Assembly (NCBI GenBank): GCA_002314875.1
Contig: DCHS01000017.1
Coordinates: forward strand, 124,001 to 188,000
Reading direction: 5' to 3'
Source: Prevotellaceae bacterium UBA1746
Lineage (GTDB): Bacteria; Bacteroidota; Bacteroidia; Bacteroidales; Bacteroidaceae
Length of the DNA stretch: 64,000 nt
The translations under genes and the position numbers were made by a program. Under the pieces are notes generated by a model, which did not search any database, was not told the origin of the DNA, and was given only the letters and a program-made list of their open reading frames with translations. This document shows, piece by piece, positions 18,506 to 27,291 of this stretch. How positions within the stretch are numbered: the stretch's first letter is position 1; each line of letters starts with the position of its first letter.

Positions 18506-21500
18506 ATGAAAAGAATTCTCACAATTATAGTGGCTATCTTTGCATTGGTATTGATGGCAAAAGCTGAAACCATTGAAGTAGGAAACTTTGGAAATGGTGC
18601 AGCTACCAGTACCAGCACGCCTATAAATTTCCGCTTTGGTTCATCTTCTGCTACATATTCCCAGTCAGAAAGTCTCTATCAGGCCGCAGACCTTGCCGCA
18701 CTCGGTGCAACCGCTGAGGCTCCCGTTGAAATTTCGGCATTGGGTTATGAGTACTCCTGTTCCTACGAATCTGCTTTCACTTCGGGCAATATGCGTCTTT
18801 TCCTGGTGAACGAGGCCGCAGATACCGAATATGATGGCAGTACCTTCACCGATATGTCCGAAATCACTCCTGTATGGACGGGAACGATGACTATTAATCC
18901 TGGTGATACGAATTTCAAAGTTCAACTTTCCACCCCCTTCGCTTATACGGGCGGTGCGCTCCGCGTTGTTTGGATGGTGGATGATATTTTCTCTTTCGAC
19001 CTTCCCAAGCCCCGTTGGACCTGTGGCTATCAGGCTGTTTCCCGCTATAAGGACACCACTGACCCCAAGGGTGCAGTGACCGGTGTGACCGCTTCTATCC
19101 GTCTGGAATATGAGGCTACAGAACCTGAAGATCCTCAGCCCAAAGACTGGATGATTGGAACACCGAATACTGCTGATGACTATGGTTGGTCCCAGATCAA
19201 TACCCCCATTGATATCAGTTACCCGACGAGTAAGTACGAGATTATCTATCAGAGTAATGTCATTCCTTTCAAGGGCGCTTACACCATTAACCGCATTTCC
19301 CTGCCTTACTACCAATCTGAATACTGGCATTCCAAGCAAGGTGACTATACCACTCATGTAAAGGTTTACTTGCAGAATACAACGGATACCGAGGTGGCAG
19401 ATACTCACTTCGCAGACGTAAGCGGTCAGACGCTTGTCTATGACGGTGATGCAATTTTCAAAGGCGGAACCCAGGCAGATTATCTCTGGTTGGATTTCGG
19501 TATTCCTGAAGGTTTCAAGTATGAAGGCCGTAATCTTCGTATTACTTTCGAACAGCAGAGTGATATTTATTCTCAGTGTTACTTCGGCAGTGACGGAACT
19601 CTCGCTCGTACAAAGGTCGTTTCTTCCCATACCTTTGGCGAAGGATATTATGATGACTTGAAAGTATTCTATGCTACGACTCCCATTGTGAAGTTCAACT
19701 GTACTTCTCTGGGTCCTGTCACCACTTTGCTCGCTGACAGTTATGCTTGGGAGGCTGGCGAAGCCTATATCGGTCAGAGCTATACCAAGGAGATTCGTCT
19801 GCAAGGAAAGAATCTCATTAGCGATGTGGAAGTTGCTGTTTCCAAGAATAGTGAAGTCTCTGTGGATAAGACCCGCTTCTCTGCTGATGAAATCAAATCC
19901 GGTGCTACTTTAACCTTGACTTTGTCTCCGCAGAATGACGAAAACGAGCATGCCAGCATCGTCATTTCTACTGATAACACGAGTCCTATCACCTATAATA
20001 TTAATTGGACTCCGCTGTGGCCCGCTCCCGATGGCGAGATGGTACTCGATAGTTACAGTTGGGAGGCTGGTGAGGTCCTCATGGGTGATGTTTTGACCAA
20101 GGTGGTTACCGTCAAGGCTGACGGCATTGACCAGGATATCAAGGTCAGCGTTCCCAATACCTCTGCAGTCAGCGTTTCTCCGCTGGTTGTTACCGCTGCA
20201 GAACTCAAGGCGAACAACTATGTGGCAACCTTTACCGTCAAACTTTCTCCGGTTAATCGTGATGATAACCGCGATGTTCTCAAGTTCTCTACCCGCGGTC
20301 TTGCTCCCATCGAATATCCTATTACCTGGACGCCTTCTTTGGGTTATGTAGAAGAAAACCATCAGGTAGGAACCATCAACGACTATTCGCAGTTGGAGCC
20401 CCTCTTCAACAGTTGGGAAGCCAGCGAAACTGAAATTGTCTATTCTGCTCAGGACCTCGGTCTGAAAAAAGGTGCTAAGATCCGCCGTCTTGCCTGGCCC
20501 GTTATCTATAATCTTGTAGATTACAATGCAGAAGTAACGGTTTCTTTGGCCAACACAACGGATGCAGAGGTTGGCACTGATTTCTGCGATGAAATCACTC
20601 AGGTGGCCAAGATGCAGCGCACGATCCCTCTTGGCGGTAATCTCTATTCCAATACTCCTTACTACTGGTTGGAAATGGAACTCCCCGAGGCATTTGTTTA
20701 TGACGGTTCAAACCTTCGTGTCCGCTTGAAGGCTGTTTCTGACAAGACCAGCGATTACTGGTATTTCGGTTGTGATGGTACCCGCCGTGTTGCCGCTTTG
20801 ATTCGTATGGCTGGTGATGAGGCTGGTCTCAGCAAGTGCTCTTACGAAACCGACAATCTCCGTCGTACAATTGCTTATTACCCTGTAGTGAAGATCACTG
20901 CTGCCGATGAGACCACAATGGATGCTCGCATCAATTTGGCGTCTTACAGCTGGCTCCAGGATGAGGCTGTTATCGGAAAGACTTATACCAAGGAAATCAA
21001 ACTGACTGCTACTGGTGCTACTGGCGATATCGTTTTGAGTACTCCCAATAACAGCGCTGTAACTGTTAGTCCTTCAAAGATTAGCGAGGTAGAGGCTCAG
21101 GCTGGTGCCGTTATTACGGTAACTTTGGCTCCAACGAATTTGGAAGATGCCTATGCAAGTTTCATGATTTCTCCTGCAACGGCTGATGCCATTGAATTCC
21201 CTGTGTTCTGGAAGGCATCGCAGACGGAACCTTATGATGACCTTATTACGGGTAATCTGAACAATTGGAGCCAGTATGCTCCTTTCAGTTTCAACTATCA
21301 CAATAGTAAGAACGAATTCGTCATCACTGCAGATCAGTTAGGCTTCGAAGGTCGTCCTCGCAGCATCAAACGTCTGGCCTTCCCCTACTATCAGTACACT
21401 CTCTATGGCGATCCCAAGGCATTTACGGCTGCTGTAAAGCTTTCGCTCGAAAACACGGACGATGACAATGTCGGTAATACCTTTACGAACGAAGGTCGTC

Positions 21501-22264
21501 TGACTACGGTCTTTGAGGGCGATGTAACGCTCTTTGGTGGTGATAAGACGAATTATAAGTGGCTTATTCTTGATTTCCCCAAGGAATTCGTTTATACAGG
21601 TAAGAACCTCCGTATTGTTGGTGAACACAGTGCTGATACTCATGCTGATTTCTTCTTCGGCGATGATGTTGATCGTAAGACCAACGAAGGCAATCAGGCT
21701 CGTGTCCTCCTTGCTGACAATCCTGAAGCAGATGGTACAGTTTACGATAGCAACGAACTCAATATCAAGCGTGCCCCTGTTGTAAAGGTTTATACCAGCA
21801 ATCATCCTGTTATGGCCCTCGATGATGACTATTATGATTGCGGCGAGGCTCTTCTCGGTGAAGCCTATTCAAAGGAGATTACGCTTTATGGTGTGAACCT
21901 TACGAATGATGTGGTGATCAGTGCGCCGAAGACGAGTGCTGTAAGCCTTTCTTGCGGTGCAGAAACCCTCGTTGGAGGTTCTGGTAAGACCATGACGCTT
22001 TCTAAGGAAGCAGCTTGTGATGGAACTTCTTTGAAGATTACCATTAACCCAGAAAATCTCAGCGCTTCTCGTGACCGCATTTCTATCACTTCTGAGGGTG
22101 TGGACGATATCCTCGTTTACACCATCAGTTGGAGTCCTGTTGATGGTATTATCACCATCCAGGCAGAAGGCACTCCCTCTGAGGTTTTCGATCTCCAGGG
22201 CCGCCGCAATTCCTCTTCCCAGCGTGGCATTTTCATCCTCGACGGAAAGAAAGTTCGTAAGTGA
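18506..22264 (+). CDS. Giant secreted repeat protein, alternating anchor-like and Ig-like modules (1252 aa)
   Basis: Signal peptide MKRILTIIVAIFALVLMAKA. The rest is built from two module types. Module A (about 180 residues; blocks such as VYLQNTTDTEV, LRITFEQQSD, CYFGSDGT) occurs four times, near residues 20-205, 212-395, 612-800 and 912-1105. Module B (about 95 residues; signature Y-x-W-x-x-G-E-x-x-x-G-x-x-x-T-K-E-I) occurs four times, near 411-505, 515-610, 813-905 and 1107-1210. The end FDLQGRRNSSSQRGIFILDG is the tail shared with upstream genes. No catalytic residues are apparent, so a surface adhesin or ligand-binding role is possible, but that is inference. Last gene of the run starting at 14457. 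Confidence 0.65.
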   Translation: MKRILTIIVAIFALVLMAKAETIEVGNFGNGAATSTSTPINFRFGSSSATYSQSESLYQAADLAALGATAEAPVEISALGYEYSCSYESAFTSGNMRLFLVNEAADTEYDGSTFTDMSEITPVWTGTMTINPGDTNFKVQLSTPFAYTGGALRVVWMVDDIFSFDLPKPRWTCGYQAVSRYKDTTDPKGAVTGVTASIRLEYEATEPEDPQPKDWMIGTPNTADDYGWSQINTPIDISYPTSKYEIIYQSNVIPFKGAYTINRISLPYYQSEYWHSKQGDYTTHVKVYLQNTTDTEVADTHFADVSGQTLVYDGDAIFKGGTQADYLWLDFGIPEGFKYEGRNLRITFEQQSDIYSQCYFGSDGTLARTKVVSSHTFGEGYYDDLKVFYATTPIVKFNCTSLGPVTTLLADSYAWEAGEAYIGQSYTKEIRLQGKNLISDVEVAVSKNSEVSVDKTRFSADEIKSGATLTLTLSPQNDENEHASIVISTDNTSPITYNINWTPLWPAPDGEMVLDSYSWEAGEVLMGDVLTKVVTVKADGIDQDIKVSVPNTSAVSVSPLVVTAAELKANNYVATFTVKLSPVNRDDNRDVLKFSTRGLAPIEYPITWTPSLGYVEENHQVGTINDYSQLEPLFNSWEASETEIVYSAQDLGLKKGAKIRRLAWPVIYNLVDYNAEVTVSLANTTDAEVGTDFCDEITQVAKMQRTIPLGGNLYSNTPYYWLEMELPEAFVYDGSNLRVRLKAVSDKTSDYWYFGCDGTRRVAALIRMAGDEAGLSKCSYETDNLRRTIAYYPVVKITAADETTMDARINLASYSWLQDEAVIGKTYTKEIKLTATGATGDIVLSTPNNSAVTVSPSKISEVEAQAGAVITVTLAPTNLEDAYASFMISPATADAIEFPVFWKASQTEPYDDLITGNLNNWSQYAPFSFNYHNSKNEFVITADQLGFEGRPRSIKRLAFPYYQYTLYGDPKAFTAAVKLSLENTDDDNVGNTFTNEGRLTTVFEGDVTLFGGDKTNYKWLILDFPKEFVYTGKNLRIVGEHSADTHADFFFGDDVDRKTNEGNQARVLLADNPEADGTVYDSNELNIKRAPVVKVYTSNHPVMALDDDYYDCGEALLGEAYSKEITLYGVNLTNDVVISAPKTSAVSLSCGAETLVGGSGKTMTLSKEAACDGTSLKITINPENLSASRDRISITSEGVDDILVYTISWSPVDGIITIQAEGTPSEVFDLQGRRNSSSQRGIFILDGKKVRK

Positions 22265-22435
22265 TAGATGGGTGAAGTGTTGTGAAAGATATCCTTCACC
22301 AAATTCTATACTGTGTATCAATTGGTTATGATAAAAAGTGAAAGGTGAAAGATGTTTTTGCAATTCCTAAATAATCATTAGAGATTCACAAAAATGCCCT
22401 CAATCTGCTTTGTAAAAAAGTAGAACGGCATAACA

Positions 22436-22530
22436 AAAACTACCGCGGACCTAATTTGAACTAGGTCCGCGGTAGTTTTATTTACCTCCGCGGTAGTTTG
22501 AACTACCCCGCGATAGCGTTTTGATAGCCT
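22436..22530. repeat. CCGCGG palindromic element (possible bidirectional terminator)
   Basis: Positions 22436-22453 and 22462-22479 are perfectly complementary over 18 bp with an 8-nt loop; the arms carry ACTACCGCGGACCTA and end in TTTT. Immediately afterwards CGCGGTAGTT and AACTACCCCGCG (about 22489-22512) form a second, imperfect palindrome built from the same word. The first hairpin followed by T residues would terminate transcription on either strand. The duplicated word suggests a repeat element and not a simple terminator. Confidence 0.7.
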
Positions 22531-22629
22531 GGAAGGCACTACATTGACCCCAAGGGTCAAAATGTACATAAATGCTTTGTTCTATATGTGTTTTCTTTAT
22601 CAAATACACTGTATTTCAGTTTTTTTCAG

Positions 22630-22637
22630 TATTTTTG
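22630..22637 (+). promoter_or_regulatory. -7 box TATTTTTG upstream of the barrel protein
   Basis: The box matches TAnnTTTG and lies 33 bp before the start codon at 22671. No TTTG at the expected -33 distance was found, so this is a partial match. Confidence 0.4.
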
Positions 22638-22670
22638 CGCCTAAAAGATAATTGGTTTAACGATTGAGAC

Positions 22671-24305
22671 ATGCATGACTTTATAAACAATTTCTGGGTT
22701 TTCATCAGATTGTTCCAAGAAAAACTTATCATTTGCATTTTAGCCTCCATGCTTCCTTTTTTTACAGTAATGGCACAATCTTCATTGCCTGTCATGGAGG
22801 TAAGCGCTGACCGCACGATAATTTATCCGGACAGAATGGAGCTAACGGGCGAAGAGTCATTGCTTGATGTACTGTTGATGTATCCAGATTTAATGATTGC
22901 TGGATACGAGGACTTAATCAATGGGTACAATTTAAGAATGGATAACTGCCCCATGAATGGTGATACTCGCCTTATATTAACTCGGATGAAGGCCAAAGAT
23001 ATCGCCAAGATTCAGGTTTGTGATAATGTCGGTGTTTCAAAAGGAACGATTGGCGAAGGTCGCGTACTCGATATCAACATGCGCAAGTATGATGAGGGAA
23101 CTCACGGTTTTGCTCAAGGTGAGTTCCTGGGTGTTCATGATACTAAGCAGTATGGTGGTTCGGCTTTGGTCAATGCATTGATAGGAAGCAAGAAAACGGA
23201 CCTATATGCAAACGAATCATACCGTTATGACGAAGGTCACAAAGAGTTTTTGACGCTTCACATGACGAACAAATTTAACAGCAGGAATAAACTGTTGTCA
23301 TATTTTACACAACAGTATGTTGATGGTCGCGAAAAATATATGGGACGAGCACGTTTCTTCCATACCTTCAATGACATGGGTACAGAATTGCTGCTTGTGG
23401 GTGGATACCAGTATGCGACCAATGATGGAATAGATAGTAGGTTGCCTTTGGGTATTGTTGAACTGAACACACCTCTTTTTACAAAGGACATTTCCTTTAT
23501 GCTGGGCTGGGAAGGCGAATTCTTGATGAACAGGAGTTGCACAGAGTCTTTAGGGTACGATGAGTTCAACAATGATTTTTATGTGCAGGTAAGTTGGAAA
23601 TTACCTGGCAACAAAGTGAAACTGACGGCCGGAGAGCGTGTGATGCTCTATAATTACAGGTTAGATAATAAGGATATTGTCGAGCGCAAGCACAATGATG
23701 TGAGACATAATGCAAATGCTGTTGTAACTTATGCACTGACATCAAACCATCAGTTGCAGGGCGGTTATTATCGAAAGTATATAAATCCTGCAACTTCTGC
23801 CTTGATGGATGTTCAGAGATATCTGACAGATGATGAGTGGCAGATCACCAAGGGACAGTTGGTTGAAAATAATATTAACGAAATAAAGGTTGCCTATGTT
23901 TATAGCACCCGCAAGGTTACTACCAAGTCCGAGGTCAGCTACAATTTGCTGGAACATGGCGCAAACTACTTCAAGATGGGTACAAGTGCCAGTATGAGAA
24001 TTGGCAAACTTTCGGGTGTAAATGCATTGCTGAATGGCGGAATAAACCTTTATTCATCAGCAGAAGCAACCTACGCATCGATTTCGTTTTCTCCGCTGCT
24101 TTACCTTCCAAAGCGATGGAATATCAACACAAATGCCGTTTACTATACATCAGATTCGCCAAGATACAAACAATTGGATACACCAATTTATATGGCAGTG
24201 GGTGTGAACAAGCAGATAGGCCGTGCATTTGATGTGGGTATTCAATGGCACGACATCTTCTATCATTATGGTGGAGTAGAAGCACGGCTACTATATAAAT
24301 TCTGA
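22671..24305 (+). CDS. TonB-dependent receptor-like outer-membrane protein, short (544 aa)
   Basis: The signal peptide core is LIICILASMLPFFTVMAQ, preceded by an unusually long n-region; the ATG at 22749 is an alternative start. Residues about 40-135 resemble a TonB plug (MEVSADRTIIYPDRMELTGE, NGYNLRMDNCPMNGDTRLIL, DIAKIQVCDNVGVSKGT). The remainder has the alternating pattern of a beta barrel and ends in ...RLLYKF, with terminal Phe. It is shorter than usual receptors (700-1000 residues) and has no carboxypeptidase-like N-terminal domain. No SusD partner or enzyme gene adjoins it, so the ligand is unknown. It is convergent with hisS. Confidence 0.65.
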   Translation: MHDFINNFWVFIRLFQEKLIICILASMLPFFTVMAQSSLPVMEVSADRTIIYPDRMELTGEESLLDVLLMYPDLMIAGYEDLINGYNLRMDNCPMNGDTRLILTRMKAKDIAKIQVCDNVGVSKGTIGEGRVLDINMRKYDEGTHGFAQGEFLGVHDTKQYGGSALVNALIGSKKTDLYANESYRYDEGHKEFLTLHMTNKFNSRNKLLSYFTQQYVDGREKYMGRARFFHTFNDMGTELLLVGGYQYATNDGIDSRLPLGIVELNTPLFTKDISFMLGWEGEFLMNRSCTESLGYDEFNNDFYVQVSWKLPGNKVKLTAGERVMLYNYRLDNKDIVERKHNDVRHNANAVVTYALTSNHQLQGGYYRKYINPATSALMDVQRYLTDDEWQITKGQLVENNINEIKVAYVYSTRKVTTKSEVSYNLLEHGANYFKMGTSASMRIGKLSGVNALLNGGINLYSSAEATYASISFSPLLYLPKRWNINTNAVYYTSDSPRYKQLDTPIYMAVGVNKQIGRAFDVGIQWHDIFYHYGGVEARLLYKF

Positions 24306-24369
24306 TCAAAATAGCGAATGATTGCGAAAACATCTTTCATGCTTTGTTATTTTGGAAAAGCACAAAGGG

Positions 24370-24409
24370 AAAAGGTCCACGATATCGGGTGTGATATTGC
24401 GGACCTTTT
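24370..24409. terminator. Bidirectional terminator between the barrel gene and hisS
   Basis: AAAAGGTCC (24370-24378) pairs with GGACCTTTT (24401-24409), with inner complementarity GATATC/GATAT. A-rich and T-rich flanks make it suitable for both converging genes. Confidence 0.7.
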
Positions 24410-24458
24410 GCTTTTAAGTTAAACGCTTACGAAACGAGTTGAGCGTACAACAATAGAT

Positions 24459-25820
24459 TTATTTCTTGATGATTTCTATGGCTTCGGTGATGGTGACCTT
24501 GGTCTGCTCACCAGTAACCATGTTCTTGAGGGCGATGACACCTTCCTGCATTTCACTTTCTCCGACTAGGGCAACAAAAGGAATCTGGCAGGTATTGGCG
24601 TAGTTCATCTGCTTCTTCATCTTGGTAGCATCGGGGAAGACTTCCGTAGCGATGCCTGCTGCACGAGTCTGACGAGCAAGACCGAGGCAGTGTGCGGCTT
24701 CTGCTTCACCGAAATTGATGAAGAGCAACTGAACGCTGCTGTTGGTGTTTGCGGGATAGAGCTCGAGCTGGTTGAGGACATCGTAGATACGGTCAGCACC
24801 GAAGCTGATACCAACACCGCTGAGGCCGGGCATACCGAAGATACCGGTAAGGTTGTCATAACGGCCACCACCCGTGATAGAACCGATTTCAACATCGAGA
24901 GCCTTTACTTCGAAGATGCAGCCGGTGTAGTAGTTCAAACCGCGAGCGAGGGTAAGGTCGAGTTCGATGGCGTTGTGGAGACCATCACCAAGAGCGTGGA
25001 GAACGAATTCAACTTCGTCACAACCCTTAAGACCAGTTTCGCTGGCAGCGAGGACAGAACGCATGGTTGCAATCTTTTCATCGTCGGTGCCTGAGAGGTT
25101 GATGATGGGCTGGAGCTGTTCAATCTGCTCAGCGGAAAGACCGTTGGCAGCAAGTTCAGCGTTAACATTTTCGAGACCAATCTTATCGAGCTTGTCGATA
25201 GCAACGGTGATGTCAACAATCTTGTCAGCAGCACCGATGACCTCTGCGATACCAGTGAGGATCTTGCGGTTGTTGATCTTGATGCAAACGCGGATACCGA
25301 AACGGGTGAAGACCTCGTCGATGATCTGCATAAGTTCAACTTCGTTGAGGAGAGAGTCAGAACCGACTACGTCAGCATCACACTGATAGAATTCGCGGTA
25401 GCGACCCTTCTGGGGACGGTCAGCACGCCAAACTGGCTGAATCTGATAACGCTTGAAGGGCATCTGAAGTTCCTCGCGGTGCTGAACGACATAGCGAGCG
25501 AAAGGAACGGTGAGATCATAACGGAGACCCTTTTCGCAGAACTTTGCAGCAAGGTGAGCGGCAGAAGCCTCTTCATACTGCTCGGTAGATACGGAACGGG
25601 TGAAGTCACCGGAATTAAGAATCTTGAAAAGGAGTTTGTCACCTTCTTCGCCATACTTTCCCATCAAAGTGGAAAGGTTCTCCATCGCGGGAGTCTCAAT
25701 CTGACGGAAACCGTAGAGACGGTAAACAGAACGGATGGTGTCGAAGATATAGTTGCGACGCGCCATTTCAACAGGGCCGAAATCGCGTGTGCCTTTGGGA
25801 ATGCTAGGTTTTTGTGCCAT
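24459..25820 (-). CDS. hisS: Histidyl-tRNA synthetase
   Basis: Cytoplasmic class II aminoacyl-tRNA synthetase of 453 residues, the usual length. It begins MAQKPSIPKGTRDFGP, the typical N-terminus with KGTRD. The class II motif 2 region is seen in RYDLTVPFARYV and the substrate region in KRYQIQPVWRADRPQKGRYR. The HisRS-specific signatures are ARGLNYYTGCIFEV and GSITGGGRYDNL. The C-terminal anticodon-binding domain (about residues 360-453) is present. It is followed on the same strand by nothing before the shared terminator, and preceded by the phosphoesterase gene (32 bp), with which it may be co-transcribed. Confidence 0.97.
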   Translation of the reverse strand: MAQKPSIPKGTRDFGPVEMARRNYIFDTIRSVYRLYGFRQIETPAMENLSTLMGKYGEEGDKLLFKILNSGDFTRSVSTEQYEEASAAHLAAKFCEKGLRYDLTVPFARYVVQHREELQMPFKRYQIQPVWRADRPQKGRYREFYQCDADVVGSDSLLNEVELMQIIDEVFTRFGIRVCIKINNRKILTGIAEVIGAADKIVDITVAIDKLDKIGLENVNAELAANGLSAEQIEQLQPIINLSGTDDEKIATMRSVLAASETGLKGCDEVEFVLHALGDGLHNAIELDLTLARGLNYYTGCIFEVKALDVEIGSITGGGRYDNLTGIFGMPGLSGVGISFGADRIYDVLNQLELYPANTNSSVQLLFINFGEAEAAHCLGLARQTRAAGIATEVFPDATKMKKQMNYANTCQIPFVALVGESEMQEGVIALKNMVTGEQTKVTITEAIEIIKK

Positions 25821-25852
25821 TATTTTTGGTTATGTGAAGATGTGTGTAGAGT

Positions 25853-27058
25853 TTAGAATTCCTTGATTAAGTAAACCTGGGTGGGAAGGTGGTCAGAATA
25901 ACCGTTCATCCAGGAACCACCAGCGTGGGTACGGAGAGGATTACCCTTGTATTTTCCTTCCTGCTGGAAGAGGAAGTCACGCATGAAGATGACATGCTGG
26001 TAGAAGGTCAAGCCCTTACTGAGGTCAATGTTCTTAACCTCGGGAGCCTTCTTGAGATTATAGGTGGGATCGACAGCATTGGCAGAAATGACAATCTGGT
26101 CGAAGAGGTTCCACTTGTTGTTGTAGAGAAGTGTACCCTGACCCTGCTTGCGGAGTGTATAGTACCAGGGATTGAAGAAGTCGGTAGGACCATCGAGTTT
26201 CTTTGCCTCGAACTTACAGCCGAGAGACTTCGTCATAGAGAGGTTATCTGGGTCATCGTTCAAGTCACCCATAACGATGAACTTGATATCACCGTTGTAC
26301 TGAGCGTAGAGAGCATCGACAATCTTGCGAACCTGATAGCCGGCACGCTCACGAGCGGGACTTTCTGCACCACGGCTGGGCCAGTGATTGACGATAACGC
26401 AGAGGCGCTCGCCAGCTATACGGCCGATACCGCAGAGGAAGCCACGGGTGATGTGGGTAAGGTCGCCGAAAAGAGGACGGGGGGTAACCTTTCCGTCTTC
26501 AATCTTAAAACCAAGATCGTCGGTGGGATCTTCCTCGCTGGGATAGATGTAGGGAATATAAAGGCTGTCTTCGAGCTCGAAGAAGCGGGGATTATAGAGC
26601 ATAGCACAGTCTACACCACGGCGGTCATCCGTGTCGTAATGAAGAATCTTGTAGCCACGGTCGCAGAGAGCAGGCTGACGAAGAAGGTCTTCAACAACAT
26701 CGCGATTCTCAATTTCGGAAATACCGATGACTGAAGCACCAGCCTTGATCTTGTCCGTGCAGAGCATGGAAAGAACCGTTGACATGTTCTTCAACTTTGC
26801 ATGATATTTGAGGCCGCCCCAGGCATAAGAACCATCGGGGAGGAATTCATAGTCATTCTTACCAACCGCATGGACGGTGTCGAAGAGATTTTCGAGGTTA
26901 TAGAATGCAATGCCGTAGAGCGCGAGCTTCTTTTGTTGCTGCGTCAGTTCGATGCCTTCGGTCTCAGAAGAGGAGGCAGAAGAGTTTTCAACAGAATAAC
27001 TGGAGGTCAGGAAAAGACCGCAGGTCAGTGCAGCGAGTGCGAAGAATATCTTTTTCAT
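25853..27058 (-). CDS. Exported endonuclease/exonuclease/phosphatase (EEP) family protein
   Basis: The protein has 401 residues with an N-terminal signal peptide (MKKIFFALAALTCGLFLTSS). The EEP fold motifs are complete: NLENLFD (54-60), metal-binding Glu115 in GISEIENRD, NHWPSRG (224-230), GDLNDDP (264-270) and the catalytic pair in SDHLP (388-392). Family members hydrolyse phosphodiester bonds in nucleic acids or lipids, or act on phosphomonoesters. Export plus its position divergent from a TonB receptor/NUC1 nuclease operon suggests action on extracellular nucleic acid fragments. In other Bacteroidota I recall EEP genes near the same DUF5689/receptor partners. Exact substrate is uncertain. 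Confidence 0.85.
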   Translation of the reverse strand: MKKIFFALAALTCGLFLTSSYSVENSSASSSETEGIELTQQQKKLALYGIAFYNLENLFDTVHAVGKNDYEFLPDGSYAWGGLKYHAKLKNMSTVLSMLCTDKIKAGASVIGISEIENRDVVEDLLRQPALCDRGYKILHYDTDDRRGVDCAMLYNPRFFELEDSLYIPYIYPSEEDPTDDLGFKIEDGKVTPRPLFGDLTHITRGFLCGIGRIAGERLCVIVNHWPSRGAESPARERAGYQVRKIVDALYAQYNGDIKFIVMGDLNDDPDNLSMTKSLGCKFEAKKLDGPTDFFNPWYYTLRKQGQGTLLYNNKWNLFDQIVISANAVDPTYNLKKAPEVKNIDLSKGLTFYQHVIFMRDFLFQQEGKYKGNPLRTHAGGSWMNGYSDHLPTQVYLIKEF

Positions 27059-27218
27059 AAAATGAGGAAAAACACCACTTGTGAAGAGTGCGTATGTATG
27101 GAAGTTAATTTCGGGTGCGAAGTTACAGAAAGTTAACGAAACGGCAAAAGAACCTGTCCGTTTTTATACAAAAACGCCACTTTTTTTAAAGTCGAGTTGA
27201 AAAAATCGAGATATAGTC

Positions 27219-27248
27219 TTTACAAATGCAAAAAAATGTCTAACTTTG
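27219..27248 (+). promoter_or_regulatory. Promoter of the TonB receptor/nuclease operon
   Basis: TAACTTTG at 27241-27248 is a consensus -7 box. TTTA at 27219-27222 stands about where the -33 TTTG should be (18-bp gap). The start codon follows at 27292, leaving a leader of about 38 nt. Confidence 0.55.
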
Positions 27249-27291
27249 CGACCTAAAACGCAAAATAAAAATAATTATCAATAAATTTTCT

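Larger units (their letters stand above)
22265..22670. other. Gene-free 406-bp spacer with palindromes
   Basis: No convincing gene is present. GGTGAAG (22271-22277) with CTTCACC (22294-22300) could form a weak hairpin after the stop of the repeat protein. The main structure is the CCGCGG palindromic element at 22436-22530. TTGACCC (22544-22550) and GGGTCAA (22554-22560) form a small perfect hairpin with a 3-nt loop. A -7-like box for the next gene is at 22630. Confidence 0.6.

Noticed and set aside
22378..22569. 63-codon minus-strand frame in the 22265-22670 spacer
   Set aside because: It is composed largely of the palindromic element and has no recognisable protein features.
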